From contig JANPYM010000017.1 of the NCBI GenBank assembly GCA_025890175.1, positions 170,659 through 234,658 of the forward strand: a DNA stretch of 64,000 nt, read 5' to 3'. A program made the position numbers and the translations under genes. The stretch is from Ciborinia camelliae (taxonomy: Eukaryota > Ascomycota > Leotiomycetes > Helotiales > Sclerotiniaceae). Within the stretch, counting starts at the first letter, position 1. Each line of letters begins with the position of its first letter. Positions 48,598-60,490 of this stretch are shown piece after piece. The notes under the pieces were generated by a model. That model did no database searches. It was not told where the DNA came from and worked only from the letters and a program-made list of their open reading frames with translations.

Positions 48598-50448
48598 ATG
48601 GCGTTCCAAATGGCAACAGAATGGCATACTGGAGAGGAAGAAATGCATAAACGTCTACGAGTGCCTCAAGGCGAAAACCCAACCTCCCCGTTTCTATCAC
48701 CGTTCGCTTCGCATCTTTTGACGCGATCGCCGTTACTTGCCCTCGGCACACTTGATTCATACGGCAGACCATGGACTACGTTATGGGGTGGGGAGGCTGG
48801 TTTCGCGTGGCCAGTCGCACAATCTGTTATTGCTGTAAAAGCTACAATTGACCTTGAATACGACCCTGTGTCTGAAGTCTTGCTTGGCAAAATTTCGAAT
48901 GGACAAGTCAAACGCGAGGAATCACCTGGGAGAATGGTTGGAGGTCTCGCGATCGACCTTGAATCCAGGAAAAGGGTCAAGTTGTATGGTAGGATGGCAG
49001 CAGGTGCACTGAAAGAGACTGCCGGAAATTCTGTGGCAGAAGCATCACTGATTGTCAAGATCGAGCAAAGTTTGGGTGAGCTTATTGTTCCTCTGAAGCC
49101 GTGGTTGTATACTAATGGAACTGCAGGAAATTGTCCCAAGTACCTCAACAAAAAGCACATAATTCCTCGATTACCAAAGCCTACACTTATCTCCACGACA
49201 TTACCTCTTGTTAAAGAAGCGACTGATTTGATAATGCGATCTGACCTGTTCTTTATTTCATCCTCGAATCATGATTCGGACATGGATACAAATCATAGGG
49301 GTGGACCACCAGGCTTTGTTCGCATCTTGTCCAACGATGGTGATGGGCTTACTATTGTTTATCCCGAGTATTCCGGTAATCGTCTTTATCAAACACTTGG
49401 GAACCTCACAACCACTCCTCGGGCAGGACTAGTATTCCCAGATTTCAATACTGGCGATGTTGTATACCTTACTGGGAGAACGGAAATACTTGCTGGTGAA
49501 AATGCGTCCAACTTGATTTCTCATACCAATCTTGCAGTCAAGATCTACGTCGAAGATGTAAGATATGTTACTGATGGATTGAGTTTCAGAGGTGAAGAAG
49601 GTGAACGCTCACCCTATAATCCACCAGTACGCTTTCTAGCTTCTGAGGCCGCAGCTGGGGTCAAAGATACAGGCAAGAAAATGCACGCCAAACTCATTGA
49701 GAAGAAAATCTTGTCACAAACTGTAGGAAGATTTCGGTTCAAGATTTCAGATGCAGACAAAGCCAATCGTTGGAAACCTGGCCAATATGTGGCCTTGGAC
49801 TTCAAGGATGAACTTGATATTGGCTATAGCCACATGCGTGACGATGATCCAAAAAGTTTGAACGACGATTATATACGAACCTTTACTGTCTCTTCTCCGA
49901 AGGATCCCACAGATGTATATGATCAATTTGAAATTACAATCCGTAGGGTTGGTGTTGTTACCAATTTCCTCTTTCGTCATAATATCAGATCAGAGTTGGA
50001 AGTACCACTCAATGGATTTGGAGGAGAATTTTTTATCGACCAAGGCTCTGAAGGAAAAGTTTCTTTTGTTGCTGGAGGTGTGGGAATTACGCCACTTCTT
50101 GCTCAAGTTCCCGGATTGGATTTATTACGATTGCAACTTTACTGGACTCTTCGCTCAGCTGACCTAGGATTGGTTTTGGATACCTTTGAGAAAAACCCCA
50201 ATCTTGCAAGTCATACAAAACTGTTCATCACCGGTGAAATGGGAGGTTGTGATCGCATGAATGAATCAATTTGTCTCAAAAAATTACGGGAATCTGGGGC
50301 TACTTTAGAAGAGAGGAGAATTGAAAAAGGTGATGTTTCTGAGGATCCTGCAAATCGATGGTATCTTTGTACTGGGCCTAGCTTTCGTGATACTTTGGTG
50401 GAGTGGCTTAAAGGAAAGCAACTGAGCTACGAAGACTTCAATTACTAA
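48598..50448 (+). CDS. PNPOx-like / ferredoxin-reductase fusion oxidoreductase
   Basis: An intronless frame of 616 residues. Residues of about 30-330 resemble the pyridoxamine-5'-phosphate-oxidase-like FMN-binding split barrel, with PLLALGTLDSYGRPWTTLW and a GNCPKYLNKK segment. From about residue 365 a ferredoxin-NADP reductase module follows: GRFRFKISDADKANRWKPGQ as the FAD-domain start, RTFTVSS near 426 as the flavin-binding motif, and FVAGGVGITPLLAQ near 493 as the nicotinamide-binding motif. The protein ends after the reductase module without a 2Fe-2S ferredoxin cysteine cluster. Similar fusions in fungi and bacteria are annotated as flavodoxin or oxidoreductase FAD/NAD-binding proteins. 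The likely role is flavin-mediated electron transfer or detoxification; substrate unknown. Confidence 0.9.
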   Translation: MAFQMATEWHTGEEEMHKRLRVPQGENPTSPFLSPFASHLLTRSPLLALGTLDSYGRPWTTLWGGEAGFAWPVAQSVIAVKATIDLEYDPVSEVLLGKISNGQVKREESPGRMVGGLAIDLESRKRVKLYGRMAAGALKETAGNSVAEASLIVKIEQSLGELIVPLKPWLYTNGTAGNCPKYLNKKHIIPRLPKPTLISTTLPLVKEATDLIMRSDLFFISSSNHDSDMDTNHRGGPPGFVRILSNDGDGLTIVYPEYSGNRLYQTLGNLTTTPRAGLVFPDFNTGDVVYLTGRTEILAGENASNLISHTNLAVKIYVEDVRYVTDGLSFRGEEGERSPYNPPVRFLASEAAAGVKDTGKKMHAKLIEKKILSQTVGRFRFKISDADKANRWKPGQYVALDFKDELDIGYSHMRDDDPKSLNDDYIRTFTVSSPKDPTDVYDQFEITIRRVGVVTNFLFRHNIRSELEVPLNGFGGEFFIDQGSEGKVSFVAGGVGITPLLAQVPGLDLLRLQLYWTLRSADLGLVLDTFEKNPNLASHTKLFITGEMGGCDRMNESICLKKLRESGATLEERRIEKGDVSEDPANRWYLCTGPSFRDTLVEWLKGKQLSYEDFNY

Positions 50449-50702
50449 AAACGCTTATTCTAGTTAATTAAATTCAAACAATTATTTGCAAGTGAACGCT
50501 TCTTTCTTTGTGCTCCTTGTCTTCCTTTGACCGTGAGGTCACCTCGTTCAAAACGTACCAGTGAAATTCGAGAAATTGCATAGCTCGCTACATTCCTTTG
50601 TGCCTATCTAGAAGCTTTATCTAATGCGTCAAGAAGCTTGAACCTCACCGCCAACATCTAATTATTTGCATCAATCCCAATTTTAAGACTCCAATCAACA
50701 TC

Positions 50703-51891
50703 ATGGCAGTCAACAACGCTCCCATCCAACCTAAATACATCCTCCGCAATCCCTTGGAAATTGGTGAAAACTCTAAGAGCATCCCACTCATCAGAATTAA
50801 AGATAATCAATCTTTCCTCGGTTTCCCCATCCCTAACGAAAAAGTCTCAAATCCTAAAAACCCAGAATGGAAAACAAGTCTCGGCTCCGCCATCCTCCCT
50901 ACAGCCGGTGTCCCTCTCTCCCGCATTCTCAACCATCCGAACATTATCGGTCTCGTCGACATAATCCACACAGACTCTCTAGCCGGTTCCACCAAACATG
51001 CCGGCATGGCCGCCAACCTAGCTGTCTACGAAGACATGGATCAAGGATCCCTTGACCTCATTCTCCCAAATCCAGAAAACTACCCCAAGTTCACCGATAT
51101 TTCTGCTTGGCGCGCCCTCGCAACTCCAAACCCTAACCGTTTTTCCCTGCCTGAAAGCTTGTGTTGGCTTGTGTTGTCGAATATTAATAAAGCCCTGTTG
51201 TGGTTACATAGTGGGGTTAAAAATACGGATTCAAAGGATGATTGGCAGAAACATGATGATGATTGGCAGCCGATTTTGATACGGGAAGTTAGTCCAAAGC
51301 AGATTTGGTTTAAGAGGGCGGGTGGAGGAACTACGTATGGGGAGTGTAAGTTGGGTGGCTTTAGGAAGGCGGTGGTTACGGGGTATCCTGGGGGCGATGT
51401 GGCGAAGAGTGAGAAGAAAGAGGGGATGGGGTGGTGGTTTCAGCCTCCGGTTAGTTGAGTTATCTTATGGATCGATTGATGGGTCTTTGCTAATGTTGAT
51501 AATAAAGGAGCAACTCGCAGGGACCGAATCTTGGAGCGTAGCATCGGAAATCTGGGCTTTAGGCGCAACGGTCTACACAATGATGACGGGGATCCCACCT
51601 CCCCAACAATTCGATTACAAGTGGGTAGTATCGAGAATGAGTGACAAACCGTATACGGCTGGGCTTAAACAGATAGTGTCGGATATGCTGAAGTTTAGAA
51701 GTCAGGACAGACCTACGACAGCGCAATTGGTAGGGAGAATCGAACAGGGATGGGAGGAGTGGAGAGAGACAGACGATGCGATAGGTTATGTGGATTGGAA
51801 GGATAGGAGTAGAGGACGGGAGGTTAATTTGAAGGGAGAAGTGAAGCAGAAAGGGATGCCAGGGTTGGGGTTTACTGATTGGGCCCATTAA
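50703..51891 (+). CDS. Kinase-fold protein, predicted pseudokinase
   Basis: Exons 50703-51449 and 51508-51891 (intron 58 nt) encode 376 residues. The layout matches a protein kinase: an N-lobe with HPNIIGLVDII, a C-lobe with LCWLVLSNINKALLWLHSG, a catalytic-loop position, then SEIWALGATVYTMMTG with the normal helix F, and RPTTAQLV near the end. The key catalytic residues are missing. The HRD triad reads IRE near residue 192 and the DFG position reads GGF near residue 219. A Gly-rich loop and the VAIK lysine were not found. Related NEK-like fungal proteins exist. Regulatory or scaffolding use is inferred. The 254-bp gap after the oxidoreductase holds its promoter. Confidence 0.85.
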
Positions 51892-52394
51892 TTTCGAGAA
51901 AACTTATGTTAAGGAGGGCTTAGGTTGTTGGAGAAAGTTTCTGGAGGATTTGTATGCTCACGAACAGTTGGCAGTTATGGGTTTTGCTTCTCGGTTTGAG
52001 GTTGGGGTTGGGTTTTTGTTTATTGATGTTTGTTGTGTACATGTCCTGTCGTTTTCTATAATCCATACATCCCCTTTCATCTATCATGGCTGCATCACTA
52101 CCTTCCAATCCCTGTTGCAGACATAAGCGAGAGCGTGGGATGTGCTGGAACGGAAGTCCATAAAATATTGAAAATGTTCCGACTTGATTTAATCAACGAG
52201 GTATCATCGAAAAAGACATGTATTTCCAAATTATGGTTTTCATATACTATAAAACTTTCAGTCATCCTTCCCCCTATGTAGGGGTCCCCCTCCAAAACAC
52301 ATCTCTCAATTCCTCAACCATATAACCAATCGTATCAGCCCCTTTTTTCAACACCCCATCCATCGCCACTGCATTTCGAGTCATTAGCTAGAAT
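51892..52394. other. Convergent intergenic region
   Basis: The region between the 3' ends of the pseudokinase and the esterase genes. Nothing else is seen. Confidence 0.5.
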
Positions 52395-53644
52395 TCAGTA
52401 AACTGTCAGAAGTTCCGTTTCCGTCCATTCTCCCAACTTACAAAAAGGATGCGGCATCCCCGCCATGACCTCCAATCTACACTGTACCCCCGCCCTACTC
52501 ACTTTCTCTGCATAAGCCACCCCCTCATCCCTTAAAACATCCAATTCACCCACCACCACCAAAGTTCTCGGTTGTTTTCCCCAACTGATAGTGTTCAACA
52601 ACGGAGATGCATCTACATCCTCCCAATTTTCTTCATTTGGTAGATAATGATACCGAAACCACATCATTTTCTCCGCGGGAAGTGCAGGACTAAACTCATT
52701 TTCCGCCCATGATGGGTAGGCTTTTGCAGACGCGCTATTATCCATAACGGGCACGATCAGTAGTTGGAGGGAAATAGGGATAGGAGTAGGTAGAGTAGAG
52801 AGACGGTGGGATAAGACGGCGGCGATGTTTCCGCCGGCTGATGAACCGGATAGGGCAATTAGTGAAGGGTTTATGGGAAGGGAATGGTATGTTGGATGGT
52901 GTAGGATGGAGAGTAGGGCCGCTTGACAGTCGTTTGGGGCGGTAGGGTATGGGTTTTCGGGTGCAAGACTAGGGCTTTTGTTAGACTTAAGGGCGAGTAA
53001 ATGGAGGTAACTTTGTGCTCCGCTTCTCTCGGGATAAGCGCAAACCTGGTGGGATCTAAATTTGTGTGACAATCCCTGGATCCTCCTAAATTTCAATAGA
53101 AAGCAAACAAAAAAATATATTCATACCGATAATCAACACTAACAACTACCACATCTCCCCTCTGACACAAATTCGTACAAACCGCATTTTCCGTCTCGAT
53201 TCCCCCCAAAACCCATCCTCCCCCGTGAAAATACATACAAAGAGGCCATCCACCCTCTGGTTGCTCTCCTTTCGGTATAAATACTCTGACATCTATTGTG
53301 CCCTCCCCTTCACTTGCTTTGTCGACTTCTCCTTCACTCTTTACCTCTAAATCGCTAGTGTCACACAGAGAAATCTTTAAATCAAAAATAGATCCAACGG
53401 GTAGTGGATCGGAAGCCCCAGGGAGCAGGATAGAAGAAGAACGGGAGATATGAAGGGGTTGGTGGTGCACTACTTGGGTGTTTATAAGATGGGTATTGTA
53501 GAAGGATTTGTAGGTTGGATCAAGCTTGGGTAGAATGGTAGAGTGTAGGGGATAAGGGGGATGTATAGAGATGCAGCTGCATGTTGAGATTGAGCCTGAG
53601 CTAGAGCTTGAGGTTGTGTCAGAGAAAGGTGTTATGGAACCCAT
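52395..53644 (-). CDS. Alpha/beta-hydrolase-3 esterase/lipase (HSL type)
   Basis: Exons 53644-53127 and 52968-52395 (intron 158 nt) encode 363 residues. The start MGSITPF at 53644 is the first ATG. A Ser/Cys-rich N-terminus precedes the oxyanion-hole motif HGGGWVLGG near residue 137. The spliced junction restores DYRLAPENPYP, a block typical of the hormone-sensitive-lipase family. The nucleophile motif is GSSAGG near residue 213, and the triad is completed by Asp in VVGELDVLRDEG and His in GMPHPF. No signal peptide is evident, so it is probably intracellular. It hydrolyses short-chain esters or similar, with substrate unknown. Confidence 0.92.
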
Positions 53645-54089
53645 TTTGTATCTCACACTTTTAATTCCAAAAACAGGGCAATTTGGAATGGAGGAGGAGA
53701 AATCAATTGATAGAAGAAATACAATCTTTATCTAGAATGGTGGGAAAGAGTAACTCCATTTGTTGGATACATTGACTTCAAGTACCATGTACAGTATAAG
53801 CTGATAGGAACATTCTTTTGATGTCACACAGTGATATGATGTTGAATTTCATGCTGTTTATAGGCTTGATTGCCCTGCATGTGGGGGTTACTTCCCGAGT
53901 CATGACGCAAGGGTAAAGATAAGCCTGCAGTAGGGCCTATAATACACTGATCTCGGAAGTACCTCTGCCAATTTCTGAGCTCTCATGTATATCGTAATAT
54001 ATGCCGTTATCATTCATTCAACAAAGTGTATTCCCTTAAAATGCAGGTGCATACCCAAATGGGCGTTTAGCGGGGTAACGGATTACCCC
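53645..54089. other. Intergenic, with a small inverted repeat
   Basis: Upstream region of the esterase and 3' flank of the alcohol dehydrogenase. A short ACCCCC..GGGGGC inverted repeat lies at about 54085-54105, just at the dehydrogenase stop codon. Confidence 0.5.
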
Positions 54090-55458
54090 CTAATTATTGG
54101 GGGCTCCCCAAACCAGGACTGCTTTTATAGTCTTCCCACTTAAGATATCCGCTTTGGCCTTCTCCATCTCTTCTGCATTATATCTAGTGATTAAATCCGT
54201 GAATGGAAACTTTCCTTCATTCCAGCCTTGGATAAGTTTCGGAACGAATTCCGGCGGATATGAGTTTCCCATGCAGCAACCTACATACTTCCGCCCATTG
54301 TTGACTGCATTAAACATATTCATGGATATTTCAGCATCAAGCTATGTTTATACAGTAAGCAGAATATTCATAGCTTAGCAACAGAAGACATACCTTTCCA
54401 ACCCCTACACTGCATACTGTACCCAGTTTCGCGGTTGCTTCTAGTAAGTCTCTAACCACCTCTGGTTTACCAGTAGCGTCGATTGAAGCATCAATACCCT
54501 CGAAGTTCGTCGCCCGTTTCAGTGCACTTGGCAGGTCTCTTTCCATTGTTGGATTAATGACGTGTGTTGCTCCATATTTTTTGGCAAGTACTAGCCTTTC
54601 TCCAACAATATCTACCACAATGATTTGTTTGGGCTTCTTTTTAAGAAAGTTAAGCGCCATGATGGCTGCGAGTCCAACAGCACCAGCTCCAACAACGCAC
54701 ACGATATCCTCTGGTGATGGCTTGAGGACATTCAGCATTGCTGTTACCTTGGTTCAGTACTTATCTCTTTCTTGACAGGTGAAGGAGTCAAAAGAACTTA
54801 CCACCGGCACCTGTCATAATCCCGCAGCCTAGAGGTGCCAGTGACGAGAGATTCGCTTCAACATTGCCTGGCTCCCCAACTTTAATACAACATCTTGCAT
54901 CGACCACAGCAAAGTTGGAGAAGCCTGTTAAAGTTAATTGGGATCCCTAATTTGAATTCTTCACTTACAACTTGAACCAAAGAAATGGCTTGTAATTTCT
55001 GTCCCGCCGCCTTCCTCCTCAGATGGATATTCATAAGTTTTACTTCCATCGTCACCTCTTCCTATCCCGAAGTTATCGATTTCCCAATCGCCACAAAAGC
55101 TCGTCTGATTCCTCAAACAATACTTACAATCTCCACAGCTTGTGTAGCTAAGAATGACATAATCTCCGACTTGGACATTAATGACTTTTGATCCGACCTT
55201 GCAGATTTTCCCAGCTCCTGTGATACACATTCATCAGCGATGTAACAATAGCATTAATGGGGACTGACCTTCATGCCCTAAGACAGCTGGGAACATTCCT
55301 TCTATATCATGTTGACTAAAATTGATATCGGTATGACAGACTCCCGAGGCCACAATCTCGACAAGTACCTCAGTGGGACGTATGTTTTCATCTACTTCCA
55401 CGTCGCGATAGACGAAGTCACCGCCGGGACTGTTGACAACAAGGGCTTTCGTTCTCAT
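54090..55458 (-). CDS. Zinc-dependent alcohol dehydrogenase (MDR family)
   Basis: Five exons: 55458-55269, 55217-54969, 54924-54802, 54740-54394 and 54341-54090 (introns 51, 44, 61 and 52 nt) encode 386 residues. The catalytic zinc ligand Cys41 is in GVCHTD, followed by GHEGAGKICKVG. The structural-zinc lobe has four cysteines (CGDCKYC then FC). The Rossmann fold shows VGAGAVGLAAI, and IVVDIVGERL ends in an acidic residue that fits NAD preference. The protein resembles aryl/benzyl-alcohol dehydrogenases, which oxidise alcohols to aldehydes reversibly. All introns preserve frame and the product is full length. Confidence 0.93.
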
Positions 55459-57402
55459 GATGATTTAACTTTGTGCGGACCTGGGAACACTGTAAAGAAT
55501 TTGATTTGAGGCTTCAGGTATCACAAAAAAACAAGATGCCAGCGCGTTGGGTGGGTAGTCACTGATGTTTGTGGTGACGATCTTATGCGGCTAGCCGCAA
55601 AAAGGGGTGGAGACGGTCCACATTTAGAATTAGCTTCTTTAAGGGGTGTCATACTACCCCACAAGCCTGTGAGATAGATTGATATACCGTGTTCCGCCCC
55701 GAAGACCCGCCCGGAAGACCCGCCCGCCGGCGAAGTAATTGTTAAAAGCCGAAAAGCCCACGGAGAAGGACCCTCAAAGAATTCATCAAAAAACTTTGAT
55801 AGTTGTAGTGGTGATTAATTTCCAGCTTATGTGCCGACATTACAGCTTCAGGCACCGGCAGAATTCCTTCTTACGAATGATTTTTTGCAAGCTTCCAGTT
55901 TTCAGGCATGGCAGTCTCCAAAACATCAGATATGTTATCACCGAATGTTGCAAGCAACAATAGTGATTCTAGGATGGCGTTTGGTGCTGAATTTTGAGTT
56001 ACTCGCCCAGTCGGCCTGTAGCCCTTCTTTCAATTTGGTGGAAATCCTGCATTCATTCGTTGGATATGTGAGATCTCCTTGAACAGTCCCATCATGTCTG
56101 TCCGAAGTCTCTCCATGCTTTTCGTTTGCTCCGTATTTTCCTTCATATGTTTGTGGTCGACACATGGCACATGGCACAAGGTCAAGACGGCTTTTACCCA
56201 GGTTTCATAACCTCTGCTTTTGCCCATGCTGGATTTATCTCATCCCCTCGCATGTCAGACATCGCCTCTGCGTCTTTCCACATTTGGAAAGCAATTTCAT
56301 ATTCGTTTTAGCAATCCAGAAAGCTTTCCAGATGCTGATCCGTGCATAAATAAAGGGACATGAAAGCCCCGCCAGGAACGGATGTGATGTTCTTTTCGTC
56401 CTTTTGTCATTTTTAGAAGATCGAACGGAGGCTTCATGATCCTTTTTCGAGTTGGTATTTGATAATTAGACCGACAGGCTTAACATGACTCCAAATCAGA
56501 TTCTACCATGCTTCATCATAGTTATTGAGGTTCTTGGATAATTATCTTGGAGTGCAACAGTAATGAGGGAAGTTGCAGGGCCAGCGATATTAGCCAAAGC
56601 TGCTATAAAGAAGAAACAAAACGCAACCATTTTCGCAATGATAAAGACCAAATACGACCCAAGCCGATTCTTGTATGCGGATTAATTTTTGTGTCGAATT
56701 ATGGCCATGATAAATCGGTATCAATCACCAACGAAGATGTGCCTTTTCCATGATTCAAAATCTACGTTGGGGGAATGAAAAATAGCATTTCGTACCGTAC
56801 CGTACCCCATCTTGACTGAAGTGACTTCCCAGAATTCGAAAGAACCAATAATGTATGTTAATTTTAGAAACAAGACCTGCGGTATGAAGTTTGAATATTC
56901 AGGTCGAAACGAAGTGATAGACATTGAAAATAAGAATAGGAATGAAATAATGTGGTCTAAATGTTTGAGCTCCCGCGCCTCAGCAGCTTTCATCGACGCG
57001 TGGTGCGAGCGGCCCAAATCATCTTGCAAATCCAATGCTTAATATGCAGTGTTCAGAAGACCAATTTATATACGACATGAAATATTACCGGCGGAATACC
57101 GAAGAATCCAAGTGGTATTCGATGTAATCAGACTTGAGGTGCTTGGTTGTCAGAAGAAATATGAACGAGGCGCTTAAAAGGTTATTATGAGATATATAGG
57201 GGAACCGAGAGGGTCAGTTTCAAAGGTAACTCAGTTCGGGCCCCGTTGAGCAAGCAGGAACAACTGGTGAATTAATAATCTATTGGTTAGACTACACAGT
57301 TGGGACCCTGTATCACCACAACAAATCCAAAGGCTCATCACCTTGGTGCCGGGGGGGTATTCACAATTGAGATGTTCATTACTTCTAAAAGTAATATACC
57401 CT
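55459..57402. other. Intergenic, gene-poor
   Basis: Nearly 2 kb. The first part is the dehydrogenase promoter. A GC-rich tract with repeated GAAGACCCGCCCG lies at about 55697-55735. The remaining frames are short and unsupported. Confidence 0.5.
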
Positions 57403-60400
57403 TCACCAAATTCTCTTCGCCGCCATCTCATATCTACTAATCTTCGAGAAGTCCTGCACAGCCCCCACTTTCTCCTTGTCCCTTGCCAGCCTTTCCTTTT
57501 CCCTCAACTTCTTCAACGTCTCCGGATCATCATCATAAATCCATCGTTTTTTATCATCATCAACTTCTACCATACCCCAACCACCCACTCTCTTTCCACC
57601 CGTTTCGTAGTTTCCATGTTCGCGCATTTTCATGGTTTGGTAGCGATTGCGTGCAAACTTCAGTAAGAGCATGCCAAGCACCAGTTTACAGGCAAGGAGA
57701 ACAAAGAATGCGCCGAGGAAGAAGACAATCATGGTTATTGATGCGATTACATCGTCAGTGCTGGGTAAATACCATGGTGTAATAGAGTCGGGGTTTGGTA
57801 AGCCGAAAGTTGAGCGCCCGAGGGCTTTGCGAACTAGGGTATCGAAATGCTCGAGGGCTGCTGTTGTCGCTGGGGAGGATTCGGTGGACAAGGATGTTGC
57901 AGTTGATGGAAGTGGTGGTGGAAGATGAGTAGCGAGAAACATATGATATGTTTGAAATGCAGCTCGGATAAAGAGACACGAAAGCGGTATCACTGGAAGA
58001 CCCAGACGCTTGATAAGGTTTTGGTTGACAAACGCCTAGAATTGTAAGATAAAATGACGAATGTTTTGTGATTGGAATACTTACATTAGTGTAATAGTCT
58101 TTGGCAAGAACGTCGAGGAATCGTTGATAGATTGCCGGTTTAACGCCATTAAACTTGCTGATATATGCATGTTTGATCCAATCTACCAACATCTCACTGC
58201 CTATCACTATGAAGAAAGGCGAAAGAACCTCGCCTGACCAAACTGGAAGAATGGTAAAACTATTTGGAAGCATTGAGCTCGTACGTAGCGGGCTAGTCGC
58301 CTCTGATGCCATGCTGCTGAACCCACCCATCTCAACAATATTCCGTAATGCAATAATCATTAGCATAAGCCAAAGCTGGAATCGCTCCACAACATCGGCA
58401 CACGTGAGTTGAAATAGATTGTCTTTTTCAAACTTCTTAAACACAGTTCCTTTGACCTCCACGAATTGATTCGACAATAATAATGTAATGAGAGCATTTG
58501 AGTATGAGTTCACAGCAACATTCAAGGTGACAACTTGCGTAAATAATGCTGCTGCATGAACAACATTATATATAAGAGCCAGGACAAACATGCCAAGGGG
58601 TCTTAATACTTTGCTCCTACCATTGCTGTCTCGTTCCAATGTTTCATCGGAAAACAGGCATTCAAAAATGTCCTGGCCTAGGGCTGCCGCGAGGCGATCG
58701 AAGACCTAAAGAACTTAGCGACTGTGCTCTACAGGCTAGATGGTTCTACATACCTCTAAAAGATTATATATTACATACAGCCTAATTGCAGACTGCGCTC
58801 TAATACTATGATACATTCTGCTGGCATCCAACTTCATTAGGAAGAATGAACTGAAAATTATGACAGCTCCTTGTAACAGATCGGCTTTGTTGTATGAAGA
58901 CAGCGAAGAAGGTTGAGACTTCAGGCGGCGATGCCTACGACCCCAACCTTGTCTGGATCTCCTTTCGACATTTGGCTTGGGTGTTTCAGCAATGCCGCTA
59001 CGTCTGAGAGTTTCGGACGGTCTTCCAGCTTGAGATTGATACGATGTTGTGGCCGACACTGAAGGCCTGCCTGGACGCGAGATACTTCTTGTAGGCGAAA
59101 TAGATTCAGCACTACGACGTTCGTTCCGTCGCTGCCACATACGACTCGTGCCATGATATACAAAGCCAGTGATGAAGCGACATTCTTTGGCTAGAACATG
59201 ACCCCACCACGAAATAAGAATCCCTAAAGCCTTGAAAAATCGCAAAGGTAAGATTGTAAAAGTATATAACCAGGCATCAAGACATGCTAAGGATCCAAAG
59301 TATAGTACTTGTTCTAATTGTGGAGGTAGTAATAAAAAGTTTAACAAACGCTCAAATTTAACTTTCGATGATTCATAAGGAAACTCGGTGGAGGCCGAAC
59401 GATAAATGTACAAAGGTGATGGTCTTGTGGCGGAGAGCTCGAGCTGTAAGTAGGTAGGTATTGACATTGGAGGAAGAGGAATCGATTGGGGTATCGGCGA
59501 CGGTGGTGGTATATCAGGCAATTTTGAGGGTTTGCTCGCTCCATTCGCCACGATGGGGGAGTCCAGCCCTTCAAGGTTGAGGTTTAATGGTTCTGAACCG
59601 CGACCAAGAGGAAATGGTTTGCGTTTTGGAGACGTCGAAACTGCATTTGATTTGGAGTATGGTGGCCATTGGTTTGCAGGCGGCTGGGCACTAAATGCAC
59701 GAGAAGAGGACGAGATTATGGGTCGTTTGGTGCCACTGTTGGTTTGAGCCCCCTCTGAATACTGTCGGCTCTCACTATTAATATCTGAAGTGAACTTCAC
59801 AGATTCTGGGGTATGAAACTTGCGACGACCTGTCGATTCAGGCGGTTGGTCGTGAAGATCCATACGTACATCAGAACCGGATCTCTTACTTCCGGGTCCT
59901 TCAGCGTCGCTTTGACTCGTAGTGGGGGTCAATAAAGTAGTGGATGAAATCATTGGCAAAGATTCAGGAGCCGATGTTAACTCTGTTATCTCAGCAGCTG
60001 ATAATTTAAGAATCTTTTCTTCCCCAATACCATTCAAGGACAATTTCCGATGGTCCTTGGCTTTTTCTTCTGGAATGTCAGGAAGTCCATGTGTAGACAG
60101 AGGTTTCGATACGGGGGGCGGTGGAGGTACATCTGTTTCATTGTCCCCTGTAAGAGGGGGAAAATTCCCCGAATGATGAAAAGACTCGGCATACTTATTG
60201 CCAGCTTGGACGGTACGTGGGGTTTCATTCGCATTGCCCGACAGCGGCTCATCCACAAGCGCCTGATCCACAAGCGCCTGAGATGGTGATGAACACTTTC
60301 GAGACGGACTCGGTGAAGGTGTTCGTAACTGTTCTGGGCTCTCTACGACTGGAGAAGGTTTAATGCCAGTAGTTGCAGTTTGGGCGGTGAGTGTCTTGAG

Positions 60401-60490
60401 ATTATCTTGTTCAGGTGATCTCACATTTTGCGCTAGGCTCCCCTGGCGAGGCCCAACCTCATGAGAATAAATAACATTCTCTACCGCCAT
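57403..60490 (-). CDS. EMP65: TAPT1/Emp65-family ER membrane protein
   Basis: Exons 60490-58754, 58705-58085 and 58035-57403 (introns 48 and 49 nt) encode 996 residues. The start is the ATG at 60490. The first 340 residues are disordered, rich in Ser, Pro and charged residues. The TAPT1-like region then begins with YLQLELSATRPSPLYIYR and LDAWLYTFTILPLRF, interrupted by a disordered basic insert of about 90 residues. It continues with KADLLQG, DASRMYHSIRAQSAIRLYV, the spliced LLEVFDRLAAALGQDIFECL, and the strongly conserved LNVAVNSYSNALITLLLSNQ, ending in LTCADVVERFQLWLML. Several membrane spans follow and the C-terminus is charged. In yeast, Emp65 works with Slp1 in the ER on protein stability; the human relative is TAPT1. 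Confidence 0.93.
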
